DNA from: Odobenus rosmarus divergens
Lineage: Eukaryota; Chordata; Mammalia; Carnivora; Odobenidae
NCBI RefSeq assembly: GCF_000321225.1
Contig: NW_004450286.1
Span: forward strand, 4,887,248-4,951,247
Length of the DNA: 64,000 nucleotides
Direction: 5' to 3'
Under the pieces are notes generated by a model. The model made no database searches and was not told the DNA's origin. It saw nothing but the letters and a program-made list of their open reading frames with translations. Shown in pieces: positions 47,340 through 59,426 of this stretch; the first letter of the stretch is position 1; every line of letters begins with the position of its first letter. The translations under genes and the position numbers were made by a program.

Positions 47340-47800
47340 TTGTAGTTGTCTATCGCTGCATAACAAACTACCCCAGATCTTAATGGCTTGAAAATACATT
47401 TATTATCTAACAGTTTCTGTGAGTCAGGAATCCTGCAATGATTTAGCTGGATGATTTTGGTTTAGATTGTCTCATTAGGTTTCAGTCAGTGCGTTGGCCA
47501 GAGTTAGAGTATATGAAGACTTGATTGGGATTCAGGAATATGGTTCTAAGATTACTCATGTTGCTGTTGACAGGAGGATTAAGTCCTTTACCATATGGGT
47601 TACTCACAACATGTCTTTTCCCACAGCAAGTGATAAGAAAAAGAAAGAGAAAGGAAGAGAGAGAGAGACACACACAAAAGAGAAGCTACAGTTCTGTCTA
47701 ACCTAATCTCAAAATCCCGGCAGTTTTTTCAGCTCACACAACATGGCATACCTACTTTCAAAGCCACTCTCATAGTTTAAGTTCTTATCATTGTAGCATT
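47340..47800 (-). mobile_element. MLT1 (MaLR) LTR
   Basis: gtctatcgctgcataacaaa, ctgtgagtcaggaatcctg, gttgctgttgacaggagga and cacacaacatggcata are MLT1 text in order on the minus strand. Confidence 0.82.
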
Positions 47801-47824
47801 ATATCTCTTATATCAAAATATTTA

Positions 47825-47888
47825 ATTGCTATTTATGGTTGCATAATGAAGCACACAAAACTTAGCTTTTTAAAACAATATTTATTAT

Positions 47889-47923
<35 letters not shown>

Positions 47924-48331
47924 GGAATCTTGGAGTGTCTTAGCTGGTTGAGTTTGGCTTAGGGTGTCTTATAAGGTTGTAGTCAAGGTATTAGGCAGGA
48001 TTATAGCTTGTGAAGACCTAAATGGGGCTGAAGAATTCACTTCTAAGCTCTCCTATGTGGTTTTGGAAGGAGCTTCAGTTCTTCACCACTGGGCTTCTGT
48101 CATAGGGCTTATCACAACATGGCTTCTTCGAGAATAAATGATGAGAAAATGAGAGAGACAAAAGAGAAAGAAAAAAAAACTAATCTTGGAAGTATATACC
48201 ATTACTTCTGTCATAATCTCTTGGCCATACATTCCATTCTTAGTAAAATGTGGAGAGAGATGACACAAGTTTACAGATTCCAGGAGGAGGCAGGGATCAC
48301 TGGGGATCATATTAGAAGCTGGCTACCACAG
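47825..48331 (-). mobile_element. MLT1 (MaLR) LTR, second copy in tandem
   Basis: ggttgcataatgaagcaca, ggctgaagaattcacttcta, acttctgtcataatctcttg and gatcatattagaagctggct, ending accaca. Same orientation as the copy just before it. A GT run has grown inside. Confidence 0.85.
47893..47921 (+). repeat. (GT)n microsatellite
   Basis: About 14 perfect gt units inside the MLT1 copy. Confidence 0.95.
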
Positions 48332-48374
48332 CTACTGTGGATGTGGCTTGTTTAACTTAGGAAGCACTAATATA

Positions 48375-49113
48375 GAGTGGTTAAAATGTGGCTCCCTATT
48401 CTGGAAAAAATGGCAATTTCTTAAAAATAATGCTAAATATACACTTACCTTATCCCGCAATTACATTCTGGAAATTTATTTCAGAGAAATGATCATTTAA
48501 GTCTATGCAAAAATATATACATAATTGTTCATAGAAGCTTTTTGTAATAGTCAAAAAGTAGAAATGATCAAAATGTTCATGTGATTGGTTAAGCAAACTG
48601 TGATTTACCCATACCATGGAATACTACTCGCCCATAAAAGGAACAGAATATTGATAGGTGCAACAACTTGAATGAACCTCAGGGCATTATCCTGAGTGAC
48701 AAAAAGTCAATCTCAAAAAGTTACATTCTGTATGATTCCACTTATACAGGATTCTTGAAATAAAAATATAGACTGGAGAACAGATTAATGGTTACCAGGA
48801 TTTAGAGATAGTCAAGGAGAGAGAGTGGGTGTGACTCTAAAAGGGTAGTCTGAAGGAAACCTTTATGGTATGGAATAGTTCTGTACCTTGATTGTGGTGG
48901 TGGTTACATGACTCTACACAGGGGATAAAATGACATGAAAGTACATACACACTTTGCACCAATGGCAATTCCCTCATATTGATATTATACTGTAGTTATG
49001 TGTGATGTAACCATTGAGGGATAGAGGGTAAAGGGTGCATGGCACCACTCTGTACTATCTTTCAACTTCCTGTAAATATGAAATTATTTCAAAATAAAAG
49101 GTTAAAAAATAAT
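48375..49113 (+). mobile_element. Old L1 3' end, plus strand
   Basis: ccataccatggaatactact (ORF2 end), ttccacttatacaggattct, ggttaccaggatttagaga, ending aaataaaaggttaaaaaat. Typical old L1 3'UTR. Confidence 0.85.
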
Positions 49114-49435
49114 GCATGATTCTTCAAATCCCAGCTCTGTTACCTATTAACTGTGGATAAACTGCTTAATCATTTTTTATTAGTTTAGAAGATCCTAGTT
49201 AATTTGTTAGGATAATTTGTGGTGACAAAAATTATACACGGAGACTAGAAAGAAAACACCTGAAAGTGAAAGCTCAGGAGGCTTAAGATTTTACCTTTCC
49301 TTGCTTCATTCCTACTTTTCAAATCTGTACAAAAAAGGGGTGAAGAGATGGTGTGGGAGGGGCAGAAGGGGAGAGTGAAGTCTTTCCAGAATTTAATTGT
49401 CAATGGGTAACTTATAGCTTATGTTATTCTTACCA
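49114..49435. other. Intron, probable MIR trace
   Basis: ttacctattaactgtggata and aaactgcttaatc at about 49140-49175 may be MIR. Nothing else. Confidence 0.4.
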
Positions 49436-49450
49436 GGGGGTGGCATTCTT

Positions 49451-49591
49451 TTTGTTTGTTCGTTTGTTTCAAATTTTATTTAACTGCTAGTTAGTTAACA
49501 TATAGTGTAATATTGGTTTCAGGAATAGCATTTAGTGATTCCTCACTGACATACAACACCCAGTGCTCATCACAAGTGCCCTCCATAATCT
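49451..49591 (-). mobile_element. Short 5'-truncated L1 3' end with target duplication
   Basis: T-rich tail side at left (tttgtttgttcgtttgtttc), L1 3' end words at right (caacacccagtgctcatcac). Perfect 15-bp duplication gggggtggcattctt at 49436-49450 and 49592-49606. Confidence 0.93.
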
Positions 49592-49751
49592 GGGGGTGGC
49601 ATTCTTGAAATGTTGGTTTTCCTTCTTGGGTGTAGCCATGACATAAGCCTTTGATACTTATCTAAACTATTGGTCCCAGCTCTTATGTTATTCATATTTC
49701 AATTATTTAGTACCATTAGTAATTTCATTGTGTTTTATCTTAGACCTTAAA

Positions 49752-50300
49752 TTATATTTTCATTTTGAATTTTATTTTTGTAAACAACTGATAATCAATT
49801 TATTAAAAAGGTTGATTTAAATGTCAGCAGTGGTGAGTTCAACCTCCTCAATACTGATGGAAGTAATCTGTTTACCAGTCTCAGAAGGACTGTGTAAATT
49901 AATGAGTCATTTGTGGATCATCACCTGAAAACGATACCGAGTCTTAGAACATTCACCGATTCTCAGTAATTCTTGGTGGGCATCTGGACTGGTCCTTTTC
50001 CTTGGAGATTCTTTTCCTTTGCCCTCTCATCAAGTTAGGGCATACTTTCTCTGAAGATTTTACCTTGTTGCTGGCTGGAGTAATTCTAATTTGGTGAATC
50101 GCCACCTCTGGTTCCACAGGTGTCCTTCCGTATCTTTAAAAGCCAGGGTTGCAGTGTAGCTTCCTGATCCACCTGTTTGCGAGAGCAAACAACAGGAGTC
50201 AGGAGCAGCATCAGAAACTCTGGGCAGACAGAGGTCCGTTGCAGCTGGACCACATCTTTCTCGAAATATAGCTAACGGTCTCTCTTTGCCACCACTTTAG
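49752..50300 (-). pseudogene. RPS20: RPS20 processed pseudogene (40S ribosomal protein S20 retrocopy)
   Basis: On the minus strand, the S20 coding words appear in order without introns: GCTTTTAAAGATAC, CACCAAATTAGAATTACT, CCAGTCCAGATGCCC, ACAGTCCTTCTGAGA and CAGATTACTTCCATCAGTAT. A stop lies at 49817-49819, then the 3'UTR with its AATAAA (TTTTTAATAAATTGAT) and an A-rich tail at about 49752-49785. The start codon is lost (CTG at 50146-50144). A base is missing shortly after it, more frame breaks follow, and about 30 nt of coding length are lost against the usual 119 codons. The 5' part at 50147-50300 is assigned to the retrocopy with less certainty. S20 is a small-subunit ribosomal protein; this copy is dead. 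Confidence 0.93.
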
Positions 50301-50309
50301 GAGTGTGTA

Positions 50310-50585
50310 TAATTTTTTATATTTTTTTATATTTATGTATTTTTTATTATTATGTTATGTTAATCACCATACATTACATCATTAGTTTTTGATGTAGTGT
50401 TCCATGATTCATTGTTTGTGCATAACACCCAGTGCTCCATGCAGAACGCGCCCTCTTTAATACCCATCACCAGGCTGACCCATCCCCCCATCCCCCCCCT
50501 CTAGAACCCTCCGTTTGTTTCTCAGAGTCCATAGTGTCTCATGGTTCGTCTCCCCCTCCGATTCCCCCTTCATTCTTCCTCTAAA
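50310..50585 (-). mobile_element. L1 3' end, minus strand
   Basis: T-rich start, then tgttaatcaccatacatta, gtagtgttccatgattcatt and gtctcatggttcgtctccc. This is the reverse complement of the same 3' end seen at 1600-1834. Confidence 0.94.
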
Positions 50586-50773
50586 CTGTTATCATGTGTT
50601 GTTCTATTTATAACTTCTTATTAATGTCGTTACTTCCTGCTTTTGCTCTTCTAATATTGATTTACAATCCAACATTTCCATTTCCTCAGCCCCTAGAGAT
50701 GGAGTCATTGCATGTTTTCGAGTGTGAAAGGTGGAGGATACCTGCAAGTGGGTACTTGGAAAACATCTGCTCT

Positions 50774-50974
50774 CTCTTTTTTTTTTTAAGATTTTATTTC
50801 TTTATTTGAGAGATAAAGAATGAGAGATAGAGAGCACGAGAGGGAAGAGGGTCAGAGGGAGAAGCAGACTCCCTGCTGAGCAGGGAGCCCGATGTGGGAC
50901 TTGATCCCGGGACTCCAGGATCATGACCCGAGCCGAAGGCAGTGGCTCAACCGACTGAGCCACCCAGGCGCCCA
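50774..50974 (-). mobile_element. Carnivore SINE
   Basis: Full tail-body-head with CpGs kept (cgagccgaaggcagtgg). Target aaaacatctgctct at 50760-50773 and 50975-50988. Confidence 0.96.
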
Positions 50975-50989
50975 AAAACATCTGCTCTT

Positions 50990-51130
50990 AAATAATCACT
51001 TGCCTCATGTGCAAAATGGGAATTATAATACCTAAGTTAAAGGCTTACTATGGGGATCAAATGAGATATTTGTTTGTAAAGGGCATAGCACATTGCCTAT
51101 GTGGGCTTAATAATTGAATAAACAGTAACT
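50990..51130 (+). mobile_element. MIR SINE
   Basis: cctcatgtgcaaaatgggaa, ttataatacctaagttaaag and aagggcatagcacattgcc are in MIR order. Confidence 0.8.
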
Positions 51131-54100
51131 CAATATGCCAGCACATATATTTTCCTCTGCTACTGTTTCCCTTCAGATTTATTCATGAACATTCTGTGTT
51201 CTGCACTGGCTCATGGTGGCAGCCATGCATTCAGCCATTCTGAAGTTGTGGTACATTTTCTAGGTACTCTCACCTCCTATAGGTTACTTCACCTTGTCAT
51301 TTGTTGCCCATTACTCTGTGCACATCAGATTCCACTGGGTACTGAAGCCACATTGGAAAGAGATCCTTCTTCCATTTTGTTCTTTTCAAGTATTGAATTA
51401 TACTCCACAACAACAGAATGTGTCCCTTTTTTCAAAGATTCACTCATGAGTCACAAGTCTACAGGGAATCAGGCTGGGGGTACTTCAGGGGAAATCATCA
51501 CACTATACTGAGAATCTCCTCTACCCTCAGGCAACCAACCTGCATTTTTGGACAGATTATGCACATCACTTCTATTTCACAGAGAATGAGTTCCTTTCTA
51601 GGAGGTTGCTCAGTTCCTCAAACAAATAGACTTCTTGTTCCAAAGAGACAAGGTTAATATGTTCCATTATAAAATCGGAAGGAAGCACTATTTTCTTTCT
51701 CTTTTCTCCTCATTTTATGTTCAGAAAATACACTAATTGGGTGATATGTATTCTCTTTCTTTCTTTCCTGAAATACCTAAAAGACAAGTAATGTGAGAGA
51801 AACTTAGAAACTATCCTAACCAAACAGTTATGAGACAATAAGAGACAGGAAGCAACCCTTACTTCTTGAAACATGAAGAATACATTGTCTTGAACTCTCC
51901 AGGCTGCATGCTCCCACCCCCCACTCTGCCTCTCTCTCTCTCTTCATATGTGTATATATAAATGCAGCAAAAATAAATTTAATGCAACTATCCCAATTTA
52001 CTGTCAGATACAAACAATATAATGAAGTACACTTAACTAAGATTTTATGTCTTTATTGTCATGTCAACAATTAACATGATATTTTCTACAATTTATATGC
52101 TAGGTAAGGATTTAACCTCCTGCTAGCAGATACACAAATATTTTGTATGAAGGGAAAACAAGCATAACTTAAGCAGGTGTAACTTCACGCTGCAGATTTC
52201 AATGGGCACCTTTTCTTTTATTTAGCAGGTGAAGGGTAATGTTACTCAGAAGACAGTCAAAGAGGTGGAATAGGGCTACCTCTGTATGTTTGGCAGGCTG
52301 CCAGCATCCCTGGCAATAGAGTCTGCTAAATGCTTTTTTCTTATCATTTTTGATCATGTAGACTACTGAATACAATGCATAGAAACACAATCCTTTCAAA
52401 ATTACACAGCCTCCAATGCTTCTTACAACGTTTTTGGCTACTACCAACCAAAACCCCACTTTCTGCTGACTTCCCATTTTAAATGACTCTTAAAATAATT
52501 TCTTGAATTCCACTGTCATGAAGCAATTCTAAGGGAGAAAAAAAACCCCTCTAAGAAATTTGGGTAAATATGGCCAAGGGCCAAAGCAGAGAATGTGCTT
52601 TGCAAAGCAGTAGCCTGCCATTTCTTACATATTAAACCCATTATTGTGAATTGGGCATTTAGTCACTTCTTTCTTCCTGAAACGTGTCTTACAGCCATAG
52701 GCACTCGGAAGTGCTCTGAATTAAAAAATTTGGGAGTCTTAAATTTGTTCATGGTCTGTGATGGGTGAGTCCAGAAGTGATTTAGGAGGGCAAGGTGGGT
52801 TAATACTACTGATGTTTGCAAAATGTTTCAATATTTCTCCTCATCAGCTTAGCTCATACACAATTATAAGATAATGAAATTATGCTGGAAATCATCTTAT
52901 ATCTATTTTAAGTACTAGTACAATATTATAAGTTTTCCCTGACATATAAATGATATAGCTTCTTAATTTATCTTAGCTATCATGATATATGAATAAACTA
53001 CTCTTTGTTTTTTAAATTTTTAAATCTGTAATCTATATCAAATACACCAAAGCAAGTAAAGACGTTTGAAATACTATATGGGGCATTACAATTTATGAGG
53101 ATTGCTTTTTTTCATTTGCAAATATGAGGATACCTAACATTACAATAAGTATTTTTTGTCTATTTAAAGGTAATCTAAATATTCTATGAAGTTATAAGTA
53201 GAAACTCCATAAAACCATTAAAGGAAAGCTATTTTAATAAAAAATTTGCAAAGGGATTGTGATAAATGATACATTTATAGGTTGTAATGGAGTAATTTGT
53301 ACAACATAGGGCAAAAAGGACATCTCTTGTCATTCTTGTTTTAATGATATTTTCCTGAGAGAAAGCTAAACTTTAATAAATACATTATGCAAATACTACC
53401 TGGGAATCTTTACCACAGTGCAGCATTGAAAGTTGTAGCCCTCAGTTCCTCGGGTTTCACCTTCCCATTCTTCCCTTTTGGTGTGGAGGGGCTACTCACA
53501 GCACGACTCTCTCCCTAAATAATCTCTGCGCAGATGCTGCCCATATCTGCTGTCCCGTATCTGGAGCCCCTTAGAGCTTTGGTGTGGTGAAGGTTGAAGT
53601 GTTACATTATTCATTTTTACTATTTCACTTTTTATATTCTCCATGAGGTCTGGCTCTCTCTTTGGATCTCAGCATCCATTATATCTTTATGCTTTGGCCA
53701 AAACTTCAATTTTTTTAATTCCTCAAACTGCTGTCTTTTTCTGTGTCCATGGTGTTACTGTTTCTGCTGTGCTATTGCTTGGAAGCATTCTGGGAAGGGA
53801 GCCAGCTCCAAATTTACATTGGTTATAAATCAGGCAATTCATTAATGATACAGCATGACCAAAAGTTCCCAAACCATTGCTTCCCTGAGAGTTACCACTT
53901 AGTCCTGTAGATGCCCCCAGAGAGCTCTCTGTTTATGGGAAGTGTTCTTTCTACAATGTAAAATCTGAGAACATTTCAGTGGGGGTAACCCACCCAAGAA
54001 CGCGGCTTCCTGCCTTTACAAAGCGGCTTGGGTCCCAGAGAGATGTTATAATTCTATCATTTTCAGTGAGATTATGTTTTCAACACATTTTGTAAATAAT

Positions 54101-55290
54101 CTATATGTGAATTGTTTTGTGAACCTCACACAGTTAGTTATGTTGGGTTTTTTTGTTTTTGTTGTTGTGGTTTACCCCATCTGCTTAACATAGTTTTATA
54201 TATGTGCAAGACACACTGATATCCTACTGCATTATAAAAACCCATATTATGTTGTTGTAGTTAGTGCAGTTTTAAAGGACACATCATGTAAATTTAAATG
54301 TCTGTGAAAATAAGTGTACCAAAATGTATAAATTTATTTAGGCTAAAGGTATAATTACTGGCTACCTGAAAATAACATCATTGTAAGCATTGATTAAAAG
54401 AAATATTCATATCCATTCAGTGGCTTTTCCCTAGAATTGTGAAATAGGCCATCCTCTAAAGAAATTCTTTTTTTTATCACTAAGTCTAAGAAATCATGTA
54501 ATATCTGGAGATTTTTTTCCTTATCAGGATGAAAAAATTGTACCCTTTTATTTTTAATGCAAGAACCTTTGACCCAATTGAGGCTTGATTATTTCAGTAA
54601 GCTAAGATTCCGAATCTGATGTTTTTATTATCTTGTTTGCTTTACTAAATTATAGAACGATACTAAAGGATCGTGGTTATTTTTCTCCTTTAGCAGCTGT
54701 ATATTGAAATCATGCTTTCTAGCATACCTAAGCTTTTTCTACCCATACATGGCACAGTTGTTTTTCAGTGCCTAAAGATCCTTTCCCCTATTTATTCTTA
54801 TTTTACTCCAGCTGGTTTTGTACAATGCCATTATTTTAAACGGTCAATTAAAAATTAATTTAACACACCTTAGATGTTATATGCTAGATTAATTTTCTTA
54901 AAATCTATATCAAGTAATATATTTGACTGTGTTTTCAAGATCTGAGAACCAGAAAAGAGCACAAAGTTAGAGAAAAGCATTCTTAGCTATTATATATTTC
55001 TCTCTGTGTCTCTCTTACTCTCCTATAAAAGTTGCTTACATTATAGACTGAAATGTTTATTAAATCACACAGAAAATGCATAGATATTTGCCATGACATA
55101 TACATATTTCAACCAAACATGAGAAACACATGCTCAAGTTTTCCTGAGTCCACACGGCTTACTATCCTATAGCCCCAATTTGTAAGCAGAACCTAACTTA
55201 TTACTATAAAATATGGAGATATGGAAAATGGGCTTGTCTCTGATTCTTGTGTTTTTCTCATGCCTTTTAAAACATATTGTCGTCTAAGGC
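51131..55290. other. Intron, largely non-repeat
   Basis: The longest stretch without a clear repeat. A GC-richer patch lies at about 53400-53600 and another short one at about 53990-54040. Frames at 51185-51657 and 53594-53845 show no known protein. Confidence 0.5.
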
Positions 55291-55294
55291 ACCT

Positions 55295-55930
55295 ATAATG
55301 TCTGCATCTTCTACCTTCTATCCACCCACTTCTCTACATTGACCTTTTTATTGTTTCTCAAACATGCCAAGTATGATCCTACCTCAGGGCTTTGGAAATA
55401 CCTGTTCTCTTTGAATTGCATCTTTTTATCCCAGACGCATGCATGCACCTCTCCCTCATCTCCTTCACCTCTTTTCCAAATGTACCTTATTGGCGAGATG
55501 TACCTTAATCTCCTTATTTAAGATTCTAATTGTCCCCTGTTATGTGCACTCATCCTTCTTACCCTTGCAATTTATAGCATTTTTTCCTTATAAAATACCA
55601 CACATTTACTCATTCATTACATTTTTTAAAGATTTTATTCATTTGTTTAAGAGGGAGAGAGAAAGCATGAGCAGTGGGAGGGGGAGGGGCAAAGGAAAGG
55701 CCAGAGGGAGGGGCAGAGGGAGAAGCAGGCTTCCCACTGAGCATGGAGGCTGATGAGGAGCTTGATCCCAGGACCCTGGGATCATGACCTGAGCCAAAGG
55801 CAGACACTTAACCGACTGAGCCACCCAGGTGCCCCCATTCATTATATTTTTTGTCTTTCCTTCCACATACATGTCCCCAAATCTTAGAACAGTGCCTGGG
55901 ATAAAGTAGGACCTTTACTTATTTACTGAA
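55295..55930 (+). mobile_element. L2 LINE 3' end, split by a carnivore SINE
   Basis: ctcagggctttggaaatacc and tgtaccttattggc, then after the SINE tagaacagtgcctgggataa and agtaggacctttactta. A good L2 match in order. Confidence 0.8.
55627..55835 (-). mobile_element. Carnivore SINE
   Basis: T-run/tail at left, GA body extended by an extra aggggcaaagg-type repeat, head at right. Target cattcattacattttt (55611-55626) and cattcattatattttt (55836-55851), one mismatch. Confidence 0.95.
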
Positions 55931-58035
55931 TGCATAAATAGGTATGACATAGCAGAAACCCTGTTATTACTTTAAATGCAACAATATCTTACTTAGTGAC
56001 ACAAGCAGAGCTTCTAAGCTGCAATTTAAATACTGCCACCTCCAGAGAAGATGAGGATGGGGTTGGAGAACTTTCAGAAATATACATTTGCATGAATAGT
56101 ATACCAGGTTTCCACTGAATATTCTCAGGGTGGTCTTGGTGGGAGCCCAGGTAGATAGTGAAGTGCAGGAAACTAAAGCCACCTGGTCTTGTATTCCTTG
56201 GGCATTGATGCCCCTGGTGCCTGGGAGAGAAGAATCCTCATATTATTGAGACGATGGTGCTTATGTAGGAATGTGGAGTATGTGGGGTGTATGTGAGGGA
56301 AATAGTGGCATTTCATCATGTAGTTAAACAAAACAGTACACATGAACAAAATACAAGGCCAGAAAGAAGCTACTTTTCGATGTAAACTGACTCTACTTTC
56401 TACTGATATGTAGTCTTTTTATCTCACCTTTTTAAATTCCTTGAAGTACAATTTTCCAAACTGATTTGATTGAACAGTTTTTTTTCTTAAACCATCCTGG
56501 GGAGGTTTGTTTTTTTTGTGTTTGCTAAGGATGATATAAATACAGAATGATGTATGTATCCAAGCAATTTGGAAACTGCACGGTACTCTACAAATGCTAT
56601 TTATTTTAATTATTATTAGTGACAATTATATTATGATTTAGCTAAAGCTTTACTATATTGTTCTAGGATATTATCAGTCTAGGAATGCTCATGAAGTTCA
56701 ATATCATTTGAGGTTTTATTTGTCTTTGTAATCTATTTCCTGTGAATATGTAAAGGGAACGGCATTGGTGAGTTTAAAATTCTTTTCATTTTTCTTTCCT
56801 GTGTTTGAATAGCTACAGAATTAGTAAATCCTATACAATTTCCCTCTCCATCTAGCTACCTAGTTCTTACTCCAGAAATGAGAAACCAAAATCATTAGCT
56901 GCTTTTCACCTTTGCCTGAGCCTCATCTACTGCCTGGGAATCTTGAAACTCTAAGTGGGATGGAAAATTGAGTCCTGATAAAAATATTTTTTGATATTCT
57001 TTCTCCACATTTTCTCATTAAACATACAGAGAGGAGGTTCACTGATGCTGACAGAGTGGCTGATTGTGCCTGGAAGAAATATTGTGGTGGCAAGTACAAA
57101 TTAGATCATCTTGGACTAGCTTGCGTTTTGCTGTTTCAGCGGCTCTGAATGACTACAGCAAAACAATTTTTTATTAATGTGAACAAATACATCAGGTAGA
57201 AAATTACTTTAAAAATAGTGATTTGGGCATTGCAACAGCATTTCAATCCAAATGAGCACAAGAGTATAGTGAGAGCTAGATGATCACCACCAGCCCTCAT
57301 TTTTAAAAAAAATTTGAACTCATGTATTTAAAAAACAATTAAGATACCTAAAGCTAAATAAATTAATATATTCAGTAAACAACTTGCCTACTCCATTTCT
57401 CACCTCTTGCCATGTTTAGTTTCACGATGTAAAAGGCAACACTTTTAAACATTGTTTTTTTCACGAAATGGATAAATCGATGGCATGTCTGAAAGATGGC
57501 CTCATTTTGAAGGTAAGACTAACATGAGAACAAGATACGTGGCTAAGGTATGCGTAACATTTTGGAAAAGATTCTCTAGCTTATTCCATGGCTATCCAGA
57601 TATCTTGAACATGGAGAATCATACATTGTCTATTTTCAATAATGTTCTTCTTTGGGAAAAAGAAATGCTGCTCTCTCTGGTTGCATATTATACAAAAGTA
57701 TACCAACCGCATACAGTAAAATAACTCCTCCTTGGAATGCCTAGACACATTTTTTTTCATGCAATGTAATGAATAAATTTAAGAATTGTCTTAAAATCAC
57801 AGCATGACCTTTAAGGATCAAAATACATACCTTTTAGAATAATATATATTAATAATAGCGTTATGAATTATATATTAGGGAAGCTTATTTTCTTCCTTGG
57901 CTAGTCTTATATTCTTTTTCCTTTAATTGTGGTTAGATATTACTTATTTGCACTCACCAAAATATACTGAGTTCTGAGGAAGTACCTGTCAACTGAATAC
58001 ACATACATATCCTTTCATCTGCCAAGAGGCTGCCT
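55931..58035. other. Intron, nothing recognised
   Basis: AT-rich. No gene; the 79-codon frame at 57485-57724 has no known protein. Confidence 0.5.
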
Positions 58036-58054
58036 GTAAAAAGTATTAAAGACT

Positions 58055-58928
58055 TCAACACCAAAAGACACCCAAACGATCTGAATAAAAAAAATGGGCA
58101 GAGGACCTGAATAGACACTTTTCTAAAGAAGACATATAAATGGCCAACAGACACATGAGAAGATGCTTAACATCACTAATCAACAGGAAAATACAAATCA
58201 AAACTGCAATGAAATATCACTATACACCTGTCAGAATGGCAATATGTGAAGAAAAGGGAAACCTCGTGCACTATTGGTGGGAATGAAAATGGGTACAGCC
58301 ACTATGGAACACAGTATGGAGATCCCTCAAAAAATTAAAAATAAAATTACCATAGGATTCAGTAATTTCGCTGCTGTGTATTTACCCATAAAAAATGAAA
58401 ACACTAATTTGAAAAGACAAATCACCCTATGTTCACTGCAACATTATTTAAAATAGTCAAAATATGGAAGCAATCCAAGTGTCCATTTATAGATGAATAG
58501 ATAAAGATGATGTGAGATATATATATATGAATATATATAATTAAATATTACTCAGCCATAAAAAAAGAATGAAATCTTTGCATTTGCAAAAACGTGGTTG
58601 GACCCAGAAGGTATAATGCTAAGTGAAATAAGTCAGGCGAAGACAAGTATCATATGATTTCACTCATATGTGGAATTTAAGAAAAAAACAGAAACAAAAA
58701 CAAATGACCAAACCAAGAAAAAAAAAGAAACAAACAAAAACACAGACTCTTAAATACAGACAACTGGTGGCTGCCAGAGGGGAGGAGTTGGGGGATGGGT
58801 GAAATAGACAAAGGGGATTAAAGAGTATACTTTTAGTGATGAGTACTGAGTAATGTATAGAATCATTGAATCATTATTTAGTATACCCGAAACTAATAGG
58901 ACACTGTATGTTAATTACACTTGAATTT
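58055..58928 (+). mobile_element. 5'-truncated L1 with 17-bp target duplication
   Basis: Starts in ORF2 near its end (gggcagaggacctgaataga), includes catttgcaaaaacgtggttg, a 3'UTR with cagacaactggtggctgcca, and ends ttaattacacttgaattt. Perfect duplication aaaaagtattaaagact at 58038-58054 and 58929-58945. Confidence 0.95.
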
Positions 58929-59237
58929 AAAAAGTATTAAAGACTACCAATGTATAATTTTATTTTGTGGATTATATTCAAAAATTTAGATGTAGTAAAG
59001 TGGATATACATTTTAAGTAGACAGTAGTTAAAAGCCCAGGCTGTGCATGTGGGCAGATGGTTATTCTGATTATTCTTTGGTTATTCTGATTCTATCTTTT
59101 ATTACTTGAATGACAGATGTTATGTTGTGATATATGCCCCTAATAGAAATATCTCATAATATAAGCCAATCTTTTATTTTACAAAGGAGAGAATTTTTTA
59201 ATTGGCCAATTTAACTATAAAATCTTTCAGAGTGTAG

Positions 59238-59409
59238 GGGTACCTAGGTGGCTCAGTAGGTTAAGCGTCTGCCTTCGGCTGGGATCGAGCCCTGCATTGG
59301 GCTCCCTATCAGTGGGGAGCCTGCTTCTCCTCCTCCCTCTGCTATTCCCCCCACTTGTTTTTTTTTTCTCCCTCTCTTTGTCAAATAAATGAATAAAATC
59401 TTTAAAAAC
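59238..59409 (+). mobile_element. Carnivore SINE with internal deletion
   Basis: Head ctaggtggctcagtaggtta, then ccttcggctgggatcgagcc, where about 20-25 nt of the usual body are missing, then tail aataaaatctttaaaaa. Perfect 17-bp target aatctttcagagtgtag at 59221-59237 and 59410-59426. Confidence 0.95.
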
Positions 59410-59426
59410 AATCTTTCAGAGTGTAG

